NCBI GenBank assembly: GCA_030562195.1
Contig: CM060199.1
Location: 24,076,338-24,140,337 of the forward strand
From: Nipponacmea schrenckii
Taxonomy: Eukaryota; Mollusca; Gastropoda; Lottiidae
Direction of reading: 5' to 3'
DNA: 64,000 nucleotides
Below, one piece after another: positions 1 through 10,923 of this stretch; the stretch's first letter is position 1; every line of letters begins with the position of its first letter. Position numbers and translations under genes: made by a program. The notes beneath the pieces were generated by a model, which was given only the letters and a program-made list of their open reading frames with translations, was not told where the DNA came from and searched no databases.

Positions 1-1
1 A

Positions 2-376
2 CTCTTGACTCGGACGTGCGAACTCAGATTGCGATTGTGACTCTGCTACGGTAGGACATAATACGGAAAATGCGGCATTTATAGCAGGCCTAGGTTGAAT
101 AAACTTTTTGAATTTGCGAATTTTACTATCTAAAACATAATAATACTCATCTGTGTCGAGTGATTCTTCCGTAATGTCTTCTATTTCAATAACGCTGAGT
201 ATCTGTTCATCGAGATCGGCCAACTTTGTCTTCTTTGTCTCAATGGCTTGAATCAAAGACGAAATTTCTTCTGGATCAACAACTTCTTGTTCACTCGCTA
301 TCTCAAGTTTGCGGAGGGATTTTGTCACTGTGGCTCTGCTTCCTGCTCTCAAAGACTTCAGTCTGGCGATGTCCAT
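2..376 (-). CDS. BEL/Pao retrotransposon gag, N-terminal fragment (runs off the left edge)
   Basis: An open frame starts at an ATG at 374-376 on the minus strand and stays open for about 125 codons to the window edge. The start is chosen because it lies a few bases after a primer-binding-site-like sequence. The product is charged and helical, beginning MDIARLKSLRAGSRATVTKS, with a later LADLDEQILSVIE stretch. That layout (basic start, long helical LxxLE and LDxxI spacing) is typical of BEL/Pao Gag, which packages element RNA in the cytoplasm. The rest of gag-pol lies outside the window. A second BEL/Pao element ends at 61.6-64 kb on the same strand, but the sequence around its LTR differs, so they are probably different copies. 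The family call rests on general Gag character and the primer site. Confidence 0.5.
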   Translation of the reverse strand, partial: MDIARLKSLRAGSRATVTKSLRKLEIASEQEVVDPEEISSLIQAIETKKTKLADLDEQILSVIEIEDITEESLDTDEYYYVLDSKIRKFKKFIQPRPAINAAFSVLCPTVAESQSQSEFARPSQE

Positions 377-382
377 GTTCAA

Positions 383-400
383 TCCTGGTCACGGCACCAA
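383..400 (-). other. Putative primer-binding site of the BEL/Pao element
   Basis: On the minus strand the sequence TGGTGCCGTGACCAGGAT lies just upstream of the gag ATG. It begins with TGG, as expected for pairing with the CCA end of a tRNA, and resembles BEL/Pao primer sites. The tRNA identity was not determined. Confidence 0.5.
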
Positions 401-402
401 AT

Positions 403-592
403 TTGAGGGTTTATGGTTTGTTGCTTCACGTTGTGTTTGGGTTTAAAGAGACAGGAAAAACTACTTGTGTTCGTTTCACATTCTATTCAAAATCTGACAT
501 GTTAACGTTACATAGTTACAAGTTGCACGACGTCATAACATTAATAGACGACGTACCAAGGGCGACGTCGTTAGTTCACGCAATTCTCGACA
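403..592 (-). repeat. Candidate 5' LTR of the BEL/Pao element
   Basis: The segment between the Helitron coding repeats and the primer site starts TGTCGAG and ends CCCTCA on the minus strand. Position and TG...CA ends fit an LTR, but no second copy is in the window and no target duplication was found, so the outer edge is a guess. Confidence 0.3.
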
Positions 593-596
593 ACAG

Positions 597-948
597 AATA
601 AGAGAGCTGATCCTGAATTCAGGGCAAGTGAAAGAAAAAGTGAAGTCAGTTATAGACAGAATAAGAGAGCTGATCCTGAATTCAGGGCAGGTGAAAGAAG
701 AAGTGAAGTCAGTTATAAACAGAATAAGAGAGTTGATCCTGAATTCAGGGCAAATGAAAGAAAAAGTGAAGTCAGTAGTAAACAGAAAAAGAGAGCTAAT
801 CCAGAATTTAGAGCAGCAGAAAGAGAAAATGAAAATGTGTTAAAGAAATTGCAAAGACAAAAAAGAGAAATGTTATCAACTGATGAATTAATTTCTGAAT
901 TTCACAAAAATATTGCTAATGGTTTAGACATAGCGTTAAAGCTTGTCT
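597..948 (+). pseudogene. Helitron replicase-helicase, N-terminal repeat region
   Basis: The frame starting at 597 encodes about four tandem 21-residue units of the form NKRADPEFRASERKSEVSYR (63-bp DNA period), followed by a helical stretch and a stop at 946-948. Arrays of RxxPEFRxxE-type units are typical of the N-terminus of animal Helitron proteins. The next part of the protein continues from 953 in a different frame, so a frameshift lies between them. A longer open frame across the same DNA (226-843) reads the repeats in the wrong frame and is an artefact. The 5' end has been replaced by the BEL/Pao element, so the Helitron start is missing. Confidence 0.6.
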
Positions 949-952
949 GAGT

Positions 953-2704
953 TTGCGTAATTCAAATGAAACTGCAGAGCTTTGTTTGAAGAATGATGGA
1001 TGGGTGTGTGGTACATGTGAAAAGTACGTAAAGAAAAATAGAATTCCGCCTTGTTCCATTGAGATTGGAATGAATTTTCCAGAAAAACCAAACAATCTGG
1101 AATTATATCCTTTAGAATGGAGACTGTTGTCCCCTAGAATAGCTTTTATGAAGGTATATGCTGCTCCTAGAGGAAAACAGAAAAAAATACGTGGAAATGT
1201 TGTAAATGTTCCTGCCAATGTCACTTCAACTGTACGAATGTTGCCTTGAGCAACAGATGACACAATGACGATTGCAGCTCAATTGAAAAGGCAACTGAAA
1301 TACAATCACGCTGTAATGTCTGAAAACATTTGGCCCTATAAGATTAGAGAAGCTGCGGAGTGGCTACAGAAAAATGGAAAATTGTATGAAAAAGAAGGCA
1401 TTTGCTTCCAGGAAGATTGGATTGGTGACCTTGAAAATCAAGGCCATGAAGAAATGTGTGAACAAATTTCAGAAGTTGTCAACTCCGACCTTAAGAAAGC
1501 CAAAGGAAATGAGGAAAAGCCAGATAACGAAAAGCAACGTTAAAGAAAAGAATTGAATGACTTTGAATTTGAAGAAATGTCAGACATTGTTGAAGGGAAT
1601 AAGAGAAATTCTTATGAACAGATTTCAGAAGTTGTCAACTCTGCCAAAGGAAATGAGGAAAAGCCAGATAATGAAAAGCAATGCAATGAAAAGGAATTGA
1701 ATGACTTTGAATTTGAAGAAATGCCTGAGGTTATTAAAGGAAATGAGAGAAGTTCTTTATCACAATCTGATCAAGATGATTGGAGTGAAGCAGAAGGTGA
1801 TGAAGAAGTTGCCAGCTCAAAAGATACACTTCTTACATCGCCAGATTTTATTGAAAATGATGAGAAAGAAAAGATTCATAATTTTGCTCCTGGTGAAGGT
1901 AATTATCCCCTGAGCATATTTATGGACAAGAATTCTGAGGAGCTTGCTTTTCCAAACATCTTTTTTGGAAATGCTCGAACTGCTGTTTCTGATAGACCTA
2001 CTAAAGTTTATTATAGTGAGATTTGTAAATCAGAATTGAGAAGAGATGATCGGAGAGCAGCAAATTGCAGTGACAACATATTTTTTAAGTTAAAGAAGTT
2101 GCAAATGAAAACAATGCTTAGAAGTGCCCAACTTGCCCTAAGGAAAAACAAAACTGATGGACGAAAAATAACAGTTGGAGATTTGAAGAATTCAGCAACT
2201 GTTAGAAATTTGATTAATTTTGATGATGGCTATATGGTTTTGAAAACATTGAGGGGTTCACCTCCTTATTTCAAAAAGGCGCAAAGCGATCTGTTTGCTA
2301 TGATAAGGCAGCTGTGATCTGCCACATTTTTTCGTAGTTTCTCAGCTGCAGAAACAAGGTGGAGACATTTGTTAAGAATTCTTGGTAGAGTGCAAGATAG
2401 TAAAGAGTATAGTGATGATGAGATTGATAGCATGGATTGGGAAACGAAAAGTAGATTGGTGTCTTCTGACCCTGTAACTTGCACCAGGCAATTTGACTTC
2501 CAGGTCAAACTGCTTTTTAAAGATGTTTTAAGGAAAGAAAACTCCCCTATTGGGAAAGTGACAGACTACTTTTACAGAGTTGAATTTCAGCATAGAGGCT
2601 CTCCACATATTCATACATTGCTATGGTGTGCAGAGGCTCCAGTTTATGGTGAAAGTAGTAATGAAGAGATTTGTAATTTTGTTGATTCAAAAATTACCTA
2701 TTGA
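953..2704 (+). pseudogene. Helitron Rep (HUH nuclease) gene, broken and truncated
   Basis: One reading frame runs from 953 to 2704 with three in-frame stops (1247-1249, 1541-1543, 2315-2317). Recognisable parts in order: a domain with ELYPLEWRLLSPRIAFMKV and VVNVPANV, found ahead of the Helitron Rep domain; LKRQLKY and an EAAEWLQKN block; an acidic linker; and the Helitron-like N domain with AMIRQL, SAAETRW and FYRVEFQHRGSPHIH. The HIH is the HUH metal-binding motif of rolling-circle replication initiators. The nicking tyrosines and the helicase are absent: coding sequence stops abruptly at a junction with a pearl-type array. The stop at 1247 sits where LPR is expected and that at 2315 where a Gly is expected (RQL-stop-SATFF), both single-base changes. 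A separate helicase piece lies at 48.9-57.2 kb on the other strand. Confidence 0.85.
1460..1771 (+). repeat. In-frame duplication of about 156 bp inside the Helitron linker
   Basis: The block encoding EQISEVVNS, GNEEKPDNEKQ and ELNDFEFEEM occurs twice, starting near 1460 and 1616. The second copy lacks four residues (DLKK). The offset is a multiple of three, so the duplication kept the frame. Confidence 0.8.
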
Positions 2705-3436
2705 AATTCAGTTAAATCGAAAAATATTTAGTATCAGTAATTGCCCTTATTTTTGAAAACGCGTTCAGCTTTAGCTTGTAAACACTCTAGAAAAAACAAT
2801 TCTTATTGGATTTTGATAAAACTTGGCTTGAGTATTTGTTTTTACCCAAGGATGAACCTTATTAAAAATCAAATAAATTGAAATATATTTAGTGTCAGTT
2901 ATTGCCCTTGCGTTTGAAAACGCGTTTAACTTTTTGGCTAATAAACACTCTAGAAGGTACAATTCATGACCAATGTTGACAAAACTCACTGAAATTGTTT
3001 GATATCGCAAGGGATGAGCCCTATTGAAAATTAAAAATATCAAAATATATCTAATATGAATTATTGCCCTTGTTCTTTAAAACGCGTTCGATTTTTGGCA
3101 CAATTCTTGAATAATTTCGATGAAACTTGGTATTAGAGTGTGTTATAGCTCAAGGATGAACCCTTTTGAAAAACAGTGAAATGGAAAAAATTATTAGTAT
3201 GAGTTACTGCTCTTGTTCTTGAAAACGCGTTCAATTTTAGCTTGTAAACACTCTGGAAAGAACATTTCTTAAAGGATTTTGATTAAACTTGGCTTGAGTA
3301 TTTGTTTTTACCCAAGGATGAACCCTATTATAAATCAAATAAATCGAAATATATTTAGTGTCAGTTATAGCCCTTGTTCTTGAATTGATAAGACCGCGGT
3401 CAAGTTCGATTTTGATGTTTTTTCGATGAACTTTTT
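2705..3436 (+). repeat. Pearl-type array, family A monomers, 5' end missing
   Basis: About four to five monomers of roughly 161 bp run directly from the broken Helitron gene. Each carries GAAACTTGG, CTTGTAAACACTCT, TTATTGCCCTTG and GAAAACGCGTT blocks. No 5' TATACGCCC end is present, so the array was cut or fused at 2704. Short ORFs here are repeat translations, not genes. Confidence 0.85.
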
Positions 3437-4514
3437 AGGGTTCCTCGCAGTGCAGCGTTTCGCGAGGAACACTATTATTTCTGTAAAGATTATTATTATT
3501 GTTATTTTTTTTTTTTTTACACATTTGAAATTCTCAAAATCTTCCGGTGCGATCTTTACGAAACTTTCATATTTCCCGATAATGTTGTTACAACTTAGAT
3601 TTTAAATGTAATTCCAGACTTCTGCGCATGCGCGAAGTATGCGATTTTGAATGCGTTTCCATTTTTACAAATGTCGTTTTTTCTCAGCAACTAATCAATG
3701 GATTTGAAAAATGATTTCAGATTATACACCGGGCAATGTTAACGCAAAAATAAGCTTCTTTGACTTTTCACTTTTATGCAATTTTTCAATGTCATTTTTT
3801 GAATTTGCATATTTTCAAAATTTCAATTTTTTACATTCTCAACATTTTTTTCTTAAAACAACGTTTGCAGATGTATATTGACTTCTTATACATACTCATA
3901 CAAACATAATTGTGATAAGTTATCTCCCCTAATAGATAATTGCATTATTGCATAACTGGTCATAACTTTGACAAATGTTCAATTTGTATAAAAGTGGTGT
4001 CAATAGATGCCAAATTTAAATACCTATCCAAATTTCTTGCCATATGTTGACCGGAAGTGACCCGAAAGTAAGAAAAACATCATTTTTTACAATTTTTTGA
4101 TACTTAAATTGCTACTAGTCTTTGGATTAAATTCAAAACCAAAAAAGCATTATTGTATTAAATAATACATCTATTTTACTAACTTTTGCTCGAAGGGAAT
4201 TTTGAAATTTTTTTTCGTTTTTGAGAAAATTGAGTTTAAAGTTGAGTAACGTTATAAGATTTACTATTGCTGTTGGGGTTATATCAGATGACCTTGAAAT
4301 TCTCAAAATCTACCGGTGCAATCTTTACGAAACTTGAGTGGAACACTGTCACGCAATATTACTGGAAGTGAGGCCAGTTGAACTTAATTTGAATGGCAAC
4401 ACATGAATTGTTAAAGAGTTCTAATATCACTTGATTTTGTTAACATTTAGACATATGTTAACTTTTTAAATAAAACCTTTAAGAGGAACCCTTCAGTACT
4501 GCAACGCAGTTCTA
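3437..4514. mobile_element. Unclassified insertion of about 1.08 kb in a pearl-type array
   Basis: The array is interrupted between GATGAACTTTTT and TTTTATTTTG. A related uninterrupted reading occurs near 5216-5246. The insert starts AGGGTTCCTCG with a short palindrome (TTCCTCG...CGAGGAA), and its other end carries the inverse of AGGGTTCCTC. A repeat of about 43 bp containing CTCAAAATCTNCCGGTGC occurs near both ends (3524-3566 and 4294-4336). No ORF of note is present. A non-autonomous DNA transposon fits, but the family is unknown. Confidence 0.5.
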
Positions 4515-5255
4515 GTTTTATTTTGTTATTGCCCCTGCCTCAATATTTGTTGAGGACCCAATAAAAGCTATAATTTTCAATTGATTTTAATGAAACTTGG
4601 CGTGAGCATTGGAATTGATAAGACGGCAGTCAAGTTCGCACTTGGAGATTTTTTGATGAACGGTTTTTTAGTTATTGCCCTTGGCTTAGTTACATCATGG
4701 CAAAATTTATTGTTGATGCAATAGAAGCTACAATTTTCAATGGATTTGAATGAAACTTGGTTTGAGCATTGGAATTGATAAGGCGGTGGTCAGGTTTAAT
4801 ATTTTTCGATGAATAGTTTATCAGTAATTGTCCTTGACTGGGTAAAATATTGTGTACAAATTCTTTGCTGTAGACACTATAGAAGCTTCAATTTTCTATG
4901 GATTTTAATGAAACTTATTGTTAAAAGTTATTGCTTCAAAATTCTATTGTGGTTGCAATAAGAAACTTTAATTTTCAAAGGATTTTGATAGAACTTGGTG
5001 TAAGCATCAGAATTGGTAAGACATTAATCAAGTTTGAATTTCTGACTTTTTTTATCGAATGGTTTTTGAGTTATTGCCCTTGACTTAGTGAAAATGCGTC
5101 AAAAATATTAGTTGTAGACACTATAGAAGCTACAATTTTTAATTGATTTGTATAAAACTTAGTGTGAGCATTAGAATTGATAAGACCGTGGTCAAGTTCG
5201 ATTTTGATGTTTTTTCGATGAACTTTTTTTATTTTGTTATTGCCCCTATAAGATA
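4515..5255 (+). repeat. Pearl-type array, family C monomers
   Basis: Degenerate monomers marked by GAGCATTGGAATTGATAAG and GTTATTGCCCTTGACTTAG resume after the inserted element and end before the next element's 5' terminus at 5340. No 3' end motif is visible. The 85 bp after it is AT-rich with nothing recognised. Confidence 0.75.
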
Positions 5256-5339
5256 GATACATTGAACTAAAAGATAGCAATTAAAGAATTATACATTTCC
5301 CAACTTTGTGGCTGACTTTTTAATTTAAGATTTTTATTA

Positions 5340-8300
5340 TTTTTATACGCCCACATGAAATGGGGGGCGTATATTGTCGTCACCCACATCCGTCCGTCCG
5401 TCCAGCCATCGGTCGGTCCGTCCGTCCGTCCACAATTGCTCGTAAACACTCTACACGGTGTAATTCTTGACGGATTTAGATGAAACTTAATATGAGTGTT
5501 TATGATCACGCAAGGATGAACCCTATTGAAAATCAGCGAAATCGGAAAAAAATTAGTATGAGTTTGTGCCCTTGTTCTTAAATGGCTCGTAAACACTCTA
5601 CAACGTGCAATTCTTGACCGATTTTGATGAAACTTGGTGTGAGAGTATGTTATAACTCAAGGATAAACCCTATCGAAAACCAACGAAATCGAAAAACATT
5701 TAGTATGAGTTATTGCCCTTGTTCTTGAAAACGCGTTCAATTTTAGCTTGTTAACACTCTTGAGAGAACAATTTTTAATGGATTTTAATGAAACTTGGCT
5801 TGAGTATTTGTTATCACCCAAGGATGAAGCCTATTGAAAACCAGTCAAATCGAAAAAAAATTAATATCAGTTATTGCCCTTGTTTTTGAAAACACGTTCA
5901 ATTTTTAGCTTGTAAACACTCTACAAAGCACAGTTATTGACCAATTTTGACGAAACTTGCTGAAATTGTTTAATATCACCAAAGAATGAACCCTTTTGAA
6001 AATAGCACATATCGAAATATATTTAATAGGAATTATTGCCCTTGTTCTATAAAATGTGTTGGATTTTTGCCTTGTAAACACTCTACAAGTCACAATTCTT
6101 GAGCAATTTTGACATAACTTGGCATGAGTATTTGTAATCACCTAAGGATGAACCCTATTGAAATTCATTTAAATCGAAAAATATTTAGTATCAGTTATTG
6201 CCCTTGTGTTTGAAAACGCATTCAATTTTAGCTTGTAAGCACTCTAGAAAGAACAATTCTTAATGGATTTTGATAAAACTTGGCTTGAGTATTTGTTTTT
6301 ACCCAAGGATGAACCTTATTGAAAATCAAATAAATCGAAATATATTTAGTGTCAGTTATTGCCCTTGTGTTTGAAAACGGGTTTAACTTTTTGGCTAATA
6401 AACACTCTAGAAGGTACAATTCATGACCTATGTTGACAAAACTCACTGAAATTGTTGGATATCGCAAGGGATGAGCCTAATTGAAAATTAAAAATATCAA
6501 AATATATCTAATATGAATTATTGCCCTTGTTTTTTTAAACGCGTTCGATTTTTGTCTCGTAAACACTCTACATGGCACAATTCTTGATGGATTTCGATGA
6601 AACTTGGTGTGAGAGTGTGTTCTAACTCAAGGATGAATCCTATTGAAAATCAGCTAAATTGACAAATTTTTTAGTATGAGTTACTGCCCTTGTTCTTGAA
6701 AACGCATTCAATTTTAGCTTGTAAACACTCTAGAAAGAACTATTCTTAATGGATTTTGATTAACTTTGGCTTGAGTATTTGTTTTTACCCAAGGATGAAC
6801 CCTATTATAAATCAAATAAATAGAAATATATTTAGTGTAAGTTATAGCCTTTGTTTTTGAAAACGCGTTCAATTTTAGCTTGTAAACACTCTAGAAAGAA
6901 CAATTTTTAATGGATTTTGATGTAACTTGGCTGGAGTATTTGTTGTCTCCCAAGGATGAACCCTATTGAAAATCGAAAAATATTTAGTACAAGTTATTGA
7001 CCTTGTTTTTATACGCCCACATGAAATGGGGGGCGTATATTGTCGTCACCCACATCCGTCCGTCCGTCCGTCCGTCCGTCCGTCCGTCCGTCCGTCGGTC
7101 CGTCCGTCCGTCCACAATTGCTCGTAAACACTCTACACAGTGTAATTCTTGACGGATTTAGATGAAACTTAATATGAGTGTTTATGATCACGCAAGGATG
7201 AACCCTATTGAAAATCAGCGAAATCGGAAAAAAATTAGTATGAGTTTGTGCCCTTGTTCTTGAATGGCTCGTAAACACTCTACAACGTGCAATTCTTGAC
7301 CGATTTTGATGAAACTTGGTGTGAGAGTATGTTATTACTCAAGGATAAACCCTATTGAAAATCAGCGAAATCGAAAAACATTTAGTATGAGTTATTGCCC
7401 TTGTTCTTGAAAACGCGTTCAATTTTAGCTTGTAAACATTCTTGAGAGAACAATTTTTAATGGATTTTAATGAAACTTGGCCTGAGTATTTGTTATCACC
7501 CAAGGATGAAGCCTATTGAAAACCAGTCAAATCGAAAAAAAATTAATATCAGTTATTGCCCTTGTTTTTGAAAACGCGTTCAATTTTTAGCTTGTAAACA
7601 CTCTACAAAGCACATTTACTGACCAATTTTGACGAAACTTGCTGAAATTGTTTAATATCACCCAAGAATGAACCCTTTTGAAAATAGCACATATCGAAAT
7701 ATATTTAATAGGAATTATTGCCTTTGTTCTATAAAATGTGTTGGATTTTTGCCTTGTAAACACTCTACAAGTCACAATTCTTGAGCGATTTTGACATAAC
7801 TTGGCATGAGTATTTGTAATCACCTAAGGATGAACCCTATTGAAATTCAGTTAAATCGAAAAATATTTAGAATCAGTTATTGCCCTGGTGTTTGAATACG
7901 CGTTCAATTTTAGCTTGTAAGCACTCTAGAACGAACAATTCTTATTGGATTTTGATAAAACTTGGCTTGAGTATTTGTTTTTAACCAAGGATGAACCATA
8001 TTGAAAATCAAATAAATCGAAATATATTTAGTGTCAGTTATTGCCCTTGTGTTTGAAAACAGGTTTAACTTTTTAATAAATACTCTAGAAGGTACAATTC
8101 ATGACCAATGTTGACAAAACTCACTGAAATTGTTGGATATCGCAAGGGATGAGCCTAATTGAAAATTAAAATTATCAAAATATATCTAATATGAATTATT
8201 GCCCTTGTTCTTTTAAACGCGTTCGATTTTTGTCTCGTAAACACTCTACATGGCACAATTCTTGATGGATTTCGATGAAACTTGGTGTGAGAGTGTGTTA

Positions 8301-9698
8301 TAACTCAAGGATGAACCCTATTGAAAAGCGAAATCGAAAATTTTTTTAGTATTAGTTACTGCCCTTGTTCTTGAAAACGCATTCAATTTTAGCTTGTAAA
8401 CACTCTAGAAAGAACTATTCTTAATGGATTTTGATTAACTTTGGCTTGAGTATTTGTTTTTACCCAAGGATGAACCCTATTATAAATCAAATAAATAGAA
8501 ATATATTTAGTGTCAGTTATAGCCCTTGTTCTTGAAAACGCGTTCAATTTTAGCTTGTAAACACTCTAGAAAGAACAATTTTTAATGGATTTTGATGTAA
8601 CTTGGCTGGAGTATTTGTTGTCTCCCAAGGATGAACTCTATTGAAAATCAAAAAATATTTAGTACAAGTTATTGCCCTTGTTTTTGAAAACGCGTTCAAT
8701 TTAACTCGTAAACACTCTAGAAAGAAGAATTTTGAATGGATTTTTATGAAGCTTGGCTTTAGTATTTGTTTTCTCACAAGGATAAACCCTATTGAAAATC
8801 AGATAAATCGAAAAATAATTAGTGTCAGTTATTGGGCCTGTTTTCAAAATCGCTTTCAACTTTTGGCTTGTGAACACTCTAAACATTCATTTTTGACAAA
8901 ACTCGCTGAAATTGTTTAATATCAACCAAGAATGAGCCTTATTAAGAATTAAAAATATCAAAATATTATTAAGGGTGAACCCTATTGCAAATCATAAAAA
9001 TACCGAAAAATATTTAATGAGTTGAGTTAGGTACAATTCTTGACAGTTTTTAATGAAACTAGAGACCCTAGAAAAAAATATATGGTGGAAGGTTGAATAT
9101 TTCATTCCACTTTTGTAACCTTACTGAAAAGTTTTTATTTGAAATAAATGCTGCCAGTGGGCGTATATTACCTTGCCTGGCAAGCTATCTTTGAAAAAGG
9201 GTTCAATTTAACTCGCAAACACTCTAGAAAGAACAATTTTGAATGGATTTTGATGAAACTTGGCTTTAGTATTTGTTTTCTCACAAGGATAAACCCTATT
9301 GAAAATCAGATAAATCGAAAAATATTTAGTGTCAGTTATTGAGCCTGTTTTCAAAACGCTTTCAACTTTTGGCTTGTGAACACTCTAAACATTCCTTTTT
9401 GACAAAACTCTATGAAATTGATTTAATATCAACCAAGGATGAGCCTTATTAAGAATTAAAAATATCAAAATATTATTAAGGGTGAACCCTATTGCAAATC
9501 ATAAAAATACCGAAAAATATTTAATGAGTTGTTATTAGGTACAATTCTTGACAGTTTTTAATGAAACTAGAGACCCTAGAATAAAATAGGTTGGTAGGTT
9601 GAATATTTCATTCCACTTATTGTAACCTTACTGAAAAGTTTTTATTTGAAATAAATGCTGCCAGTGGGCGTATATTACCTTGCCTGGCAAGCTATCTT
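5340..9698 (+). mobile_element. Pearl-type (Helitron-associated) element, outer copy
   Basis: The 5' end is a T-run followed by TATACGCCCACATGAAATGG and an inverted partner GGGGGGCGTATA, then a (CCGT)n tract, then family A monomers. At 7005 the copy is interrupted by another complete element and resumes at 9193 in mid-monomer (TTTTT then GAAAAAGGGTTC). It ends with CTGCCAGTGGGCGTATATTA and CTTGCCTGGCAAGCTATC at 9657-9696. Without the insert it is about 2.17 kb, like the other complete copies. It encodes no protein. Pearl, DINE and HINE elements are non-autonomous relatives mobilised by Helitron/Helentron rolling-circle machinery; that assignment rests on the shared structure. Confidence 0.85.
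7006..9192 (+). mobile_element. Pearl-type element nested inside the 5340-9698 copy
   Basis: A complete copy: T5 plus TATACGCCCACAT hairpin, a long (CCGT)n run (about 7058-7111), roughly a dozen family A monomers in the same order as the copies at 31492 and 58036, then the CTGCCAGTGGGCGTATATTA end and CTTGCCTGGCAAG palindrome. It lies in a TTTTT run of the host monomer (TTGACCTTG-TTTTT-GAAAA). The uninterrupted version is readable in the 31492-33607 copy. Length is about 2.19 kb. Confidence 0.9.
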
Positions 9699-10073
9699 GT
9701 AACTTAAACAGTCTATTTCGATGATCTGAAAACTTACATATATATAGACATTTCAAGTGCGAACTATAATTAATTTTCAAAATTTCGATATCACTTCCGG
9801 TTTTGAAGTTATTTGCTTTTGAAGTTGAATTTTGCACTTCTGGAATATTGAAGATATTTAAAAAATTTCTTTTGCAATTAACTACAATTGTCTATTTAAT
9901 ATGCTGAATTTAAAAAATCTGAACAGGAGTTACGGATCAGCCGCCATCTTGATATGTCTAACTTTTGTAAAACTCAAAATGGGTCCTCAGGGTTAAATCT
10001 AATTTGCATAATTTTAGAGTTTCTAAAAACATTCGTTCTACATCAAGTTAAAATGATTCAAAGATATTATATC
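9699..10073. repeat. Interspersed repeat family Z (second piece at 30421-30545, inverted)
   Basis: AT-rich sequence with no ORF of note. Its first 150 bases (AACTATAATTAATTTTCAAAA, CACTTCCGGTTTTGAAGTTA) recur in reverse complement just after 30420. Its later part (GCCGCCATCTTG, AAACTCAAAATGGGTCCTCA) resembles part of family X at about 12115-12180 and 23455-23520. No ends were determined. Confidence 0.55.
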
Positions 10074-10112
10074 CTAGCGCTTATTCTCGGCTTCGCCCGG
10101 GGTTATTTACCA

Positions 10113-10177
10113 GTGTGGTTTGTATTGGTGGGTGTGAAAGTCAAGACGACTTTCACACCCACCAATACAAACCACAC
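10113..10177. repeat. Perfect 30-bp-stem hairpin with 5-nt loop
   Basis: The arm starting GTGTGGTTTGTATTGGTGGG is followed, after the loop AAGAC at 10143-10147, by its exact reverse complement. It lies in the 3' part of the non-autonomous Helitron, before the terminal hairpin. Confidence 0.95.
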
Positions 10178-10258
10178 ACATATACACACAAAAAGCTCAA
10201 TAGTTTGGAAGGCTGATTGATATTGGTTATACATCTGCATTGGATGCCCCTTGACTGA

Positions 10259-10465
10259 TCAGTCTTGAAGGACGTCAGGGTAGACTACGTTTTTCGTTGT
10301 CCCAACTGGTGTCAGTATGAAGAGATTTCTGGGGTTTCCCACTCTGGAGCAGGCGACGTAGAGCCGACCATGGGAGAAGCAGGGTGTCGTCAAGTTCAAG
10401 CCAGGACACTTCCTTTTATATGTATAGTACGTGGAAATAAGCAAAAAAAACATAACCCATTTCAA
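10259..10465 (-). pseudogene. Helitron helicase C-terminal fragment
   Basis: The minus-strand frame encodes CFSHGRLYVACSRVGNPRNL followed by TKNVVYPDVLQD and a stop. This matches the end of Helitron/PIF1 helicases: motif VI (YVAxSR) and the closing NVVYxxVL. Everything upstream is missing. The first residues of the frame are unlike a helicase, so coding homology probably starts near KCPGLNL (about 10400). The stop lies about 185 bases before the putative Helitron 3' end, a normal 3' UTR spacing. This is a remnant of an internally deleted parent. Confidence 0.7.
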
Positions 10466-10923
10466 TCAATGGTAATTGATTAAAAGAAATATTGTGGGCA
10501 TGAAATATTTTTAATTCAATGCATGAGTAGTTGGTAGTGAAAAAACATTTGGTACTTAAAAGTTAAAAATATCGGCGCCGAATATTTGAGAGGCATTCTA
10601 TTGGTTTAAATTGTAGACATGGTTATCCAAAAACAACTTTTCATCGGCCTTCACGTACTTGATAACCGTTGGTAAATCTAATAATAGCCAAGGTAAATAA
10701 AAGAAGATTAATCCGTTTCACTCGGCAGACTTCAGTGTATTTTTTTGACAAAGTAAACAACATATGCCAAAACAAAAACTCAGGTGCACATCCTTGCATA
10801 TACAGGATTGTGCATGCACAGCATCTCCTTCCTGCCTGCCTCCGTCTATGAGCTATGGCGATCATACGCACACACACACACACCCTAACACACACAGACA
10901 CTTGCTCTTATATATATAATAGA

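Larger units (their letters stand above)
10074..10923 (-). mobile_element. Non-autonomous Helitron, about 850 bp
   Basis: On the minus strand the element would start TCTATTATATATATAAGAGC after a host A and end with a GC-rich hairpin (CCGGGCGAAGCCG) followed by AGAATAAGCGCTAG. A 5' TC, a 3' hairpin and a CTAG end are the classic Helitron hallmarks. It retains the last part of a helicase reading frame (10259 to about 10400) and a long perfect hairpin (10113-10177). The base after CTAG is G rather than the expected T, which weakens the 3' call slightly. Confidence 0.65.

Noticed and set aside
226..843. A 205-codon plus-strand ORF that looks like a coiled-coil repeat protein
   Set aside because: Its repeats are the Helitron N-terminal repeats read in the wrong frame, and its first half is antisense to the BEL/Pao gag.
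916..1263. A 115-codon minus-strand ORF
   Set aside because: Antisense of the Helitron Rep frame; no motif.
5390..7111. (CCGT)n tracts considered as CRISPR-like or regulatory repeats
   Set aside because: They are the microsatellite part of pearl-type elements, found right after each 5' hairpin.
2771..9342. Many short ORFs giving peptides such as NTHAKLCQNRSRIVTCRVFTS across pearl-type arrays, on both strands and repeated at 31.5-33.3 and 58-61.5 kb
   Set aside because: They are translations of the 161-bp non-coding monomers, recur with the repeat, have no start context and are open only by composition.
10641..10901. An 86-codon minus ORF with VCVRVCVCVR start
   Set aside because: Starts in a CA microsatellite in the 5' part of the non-autonomous Helitron; no motif.
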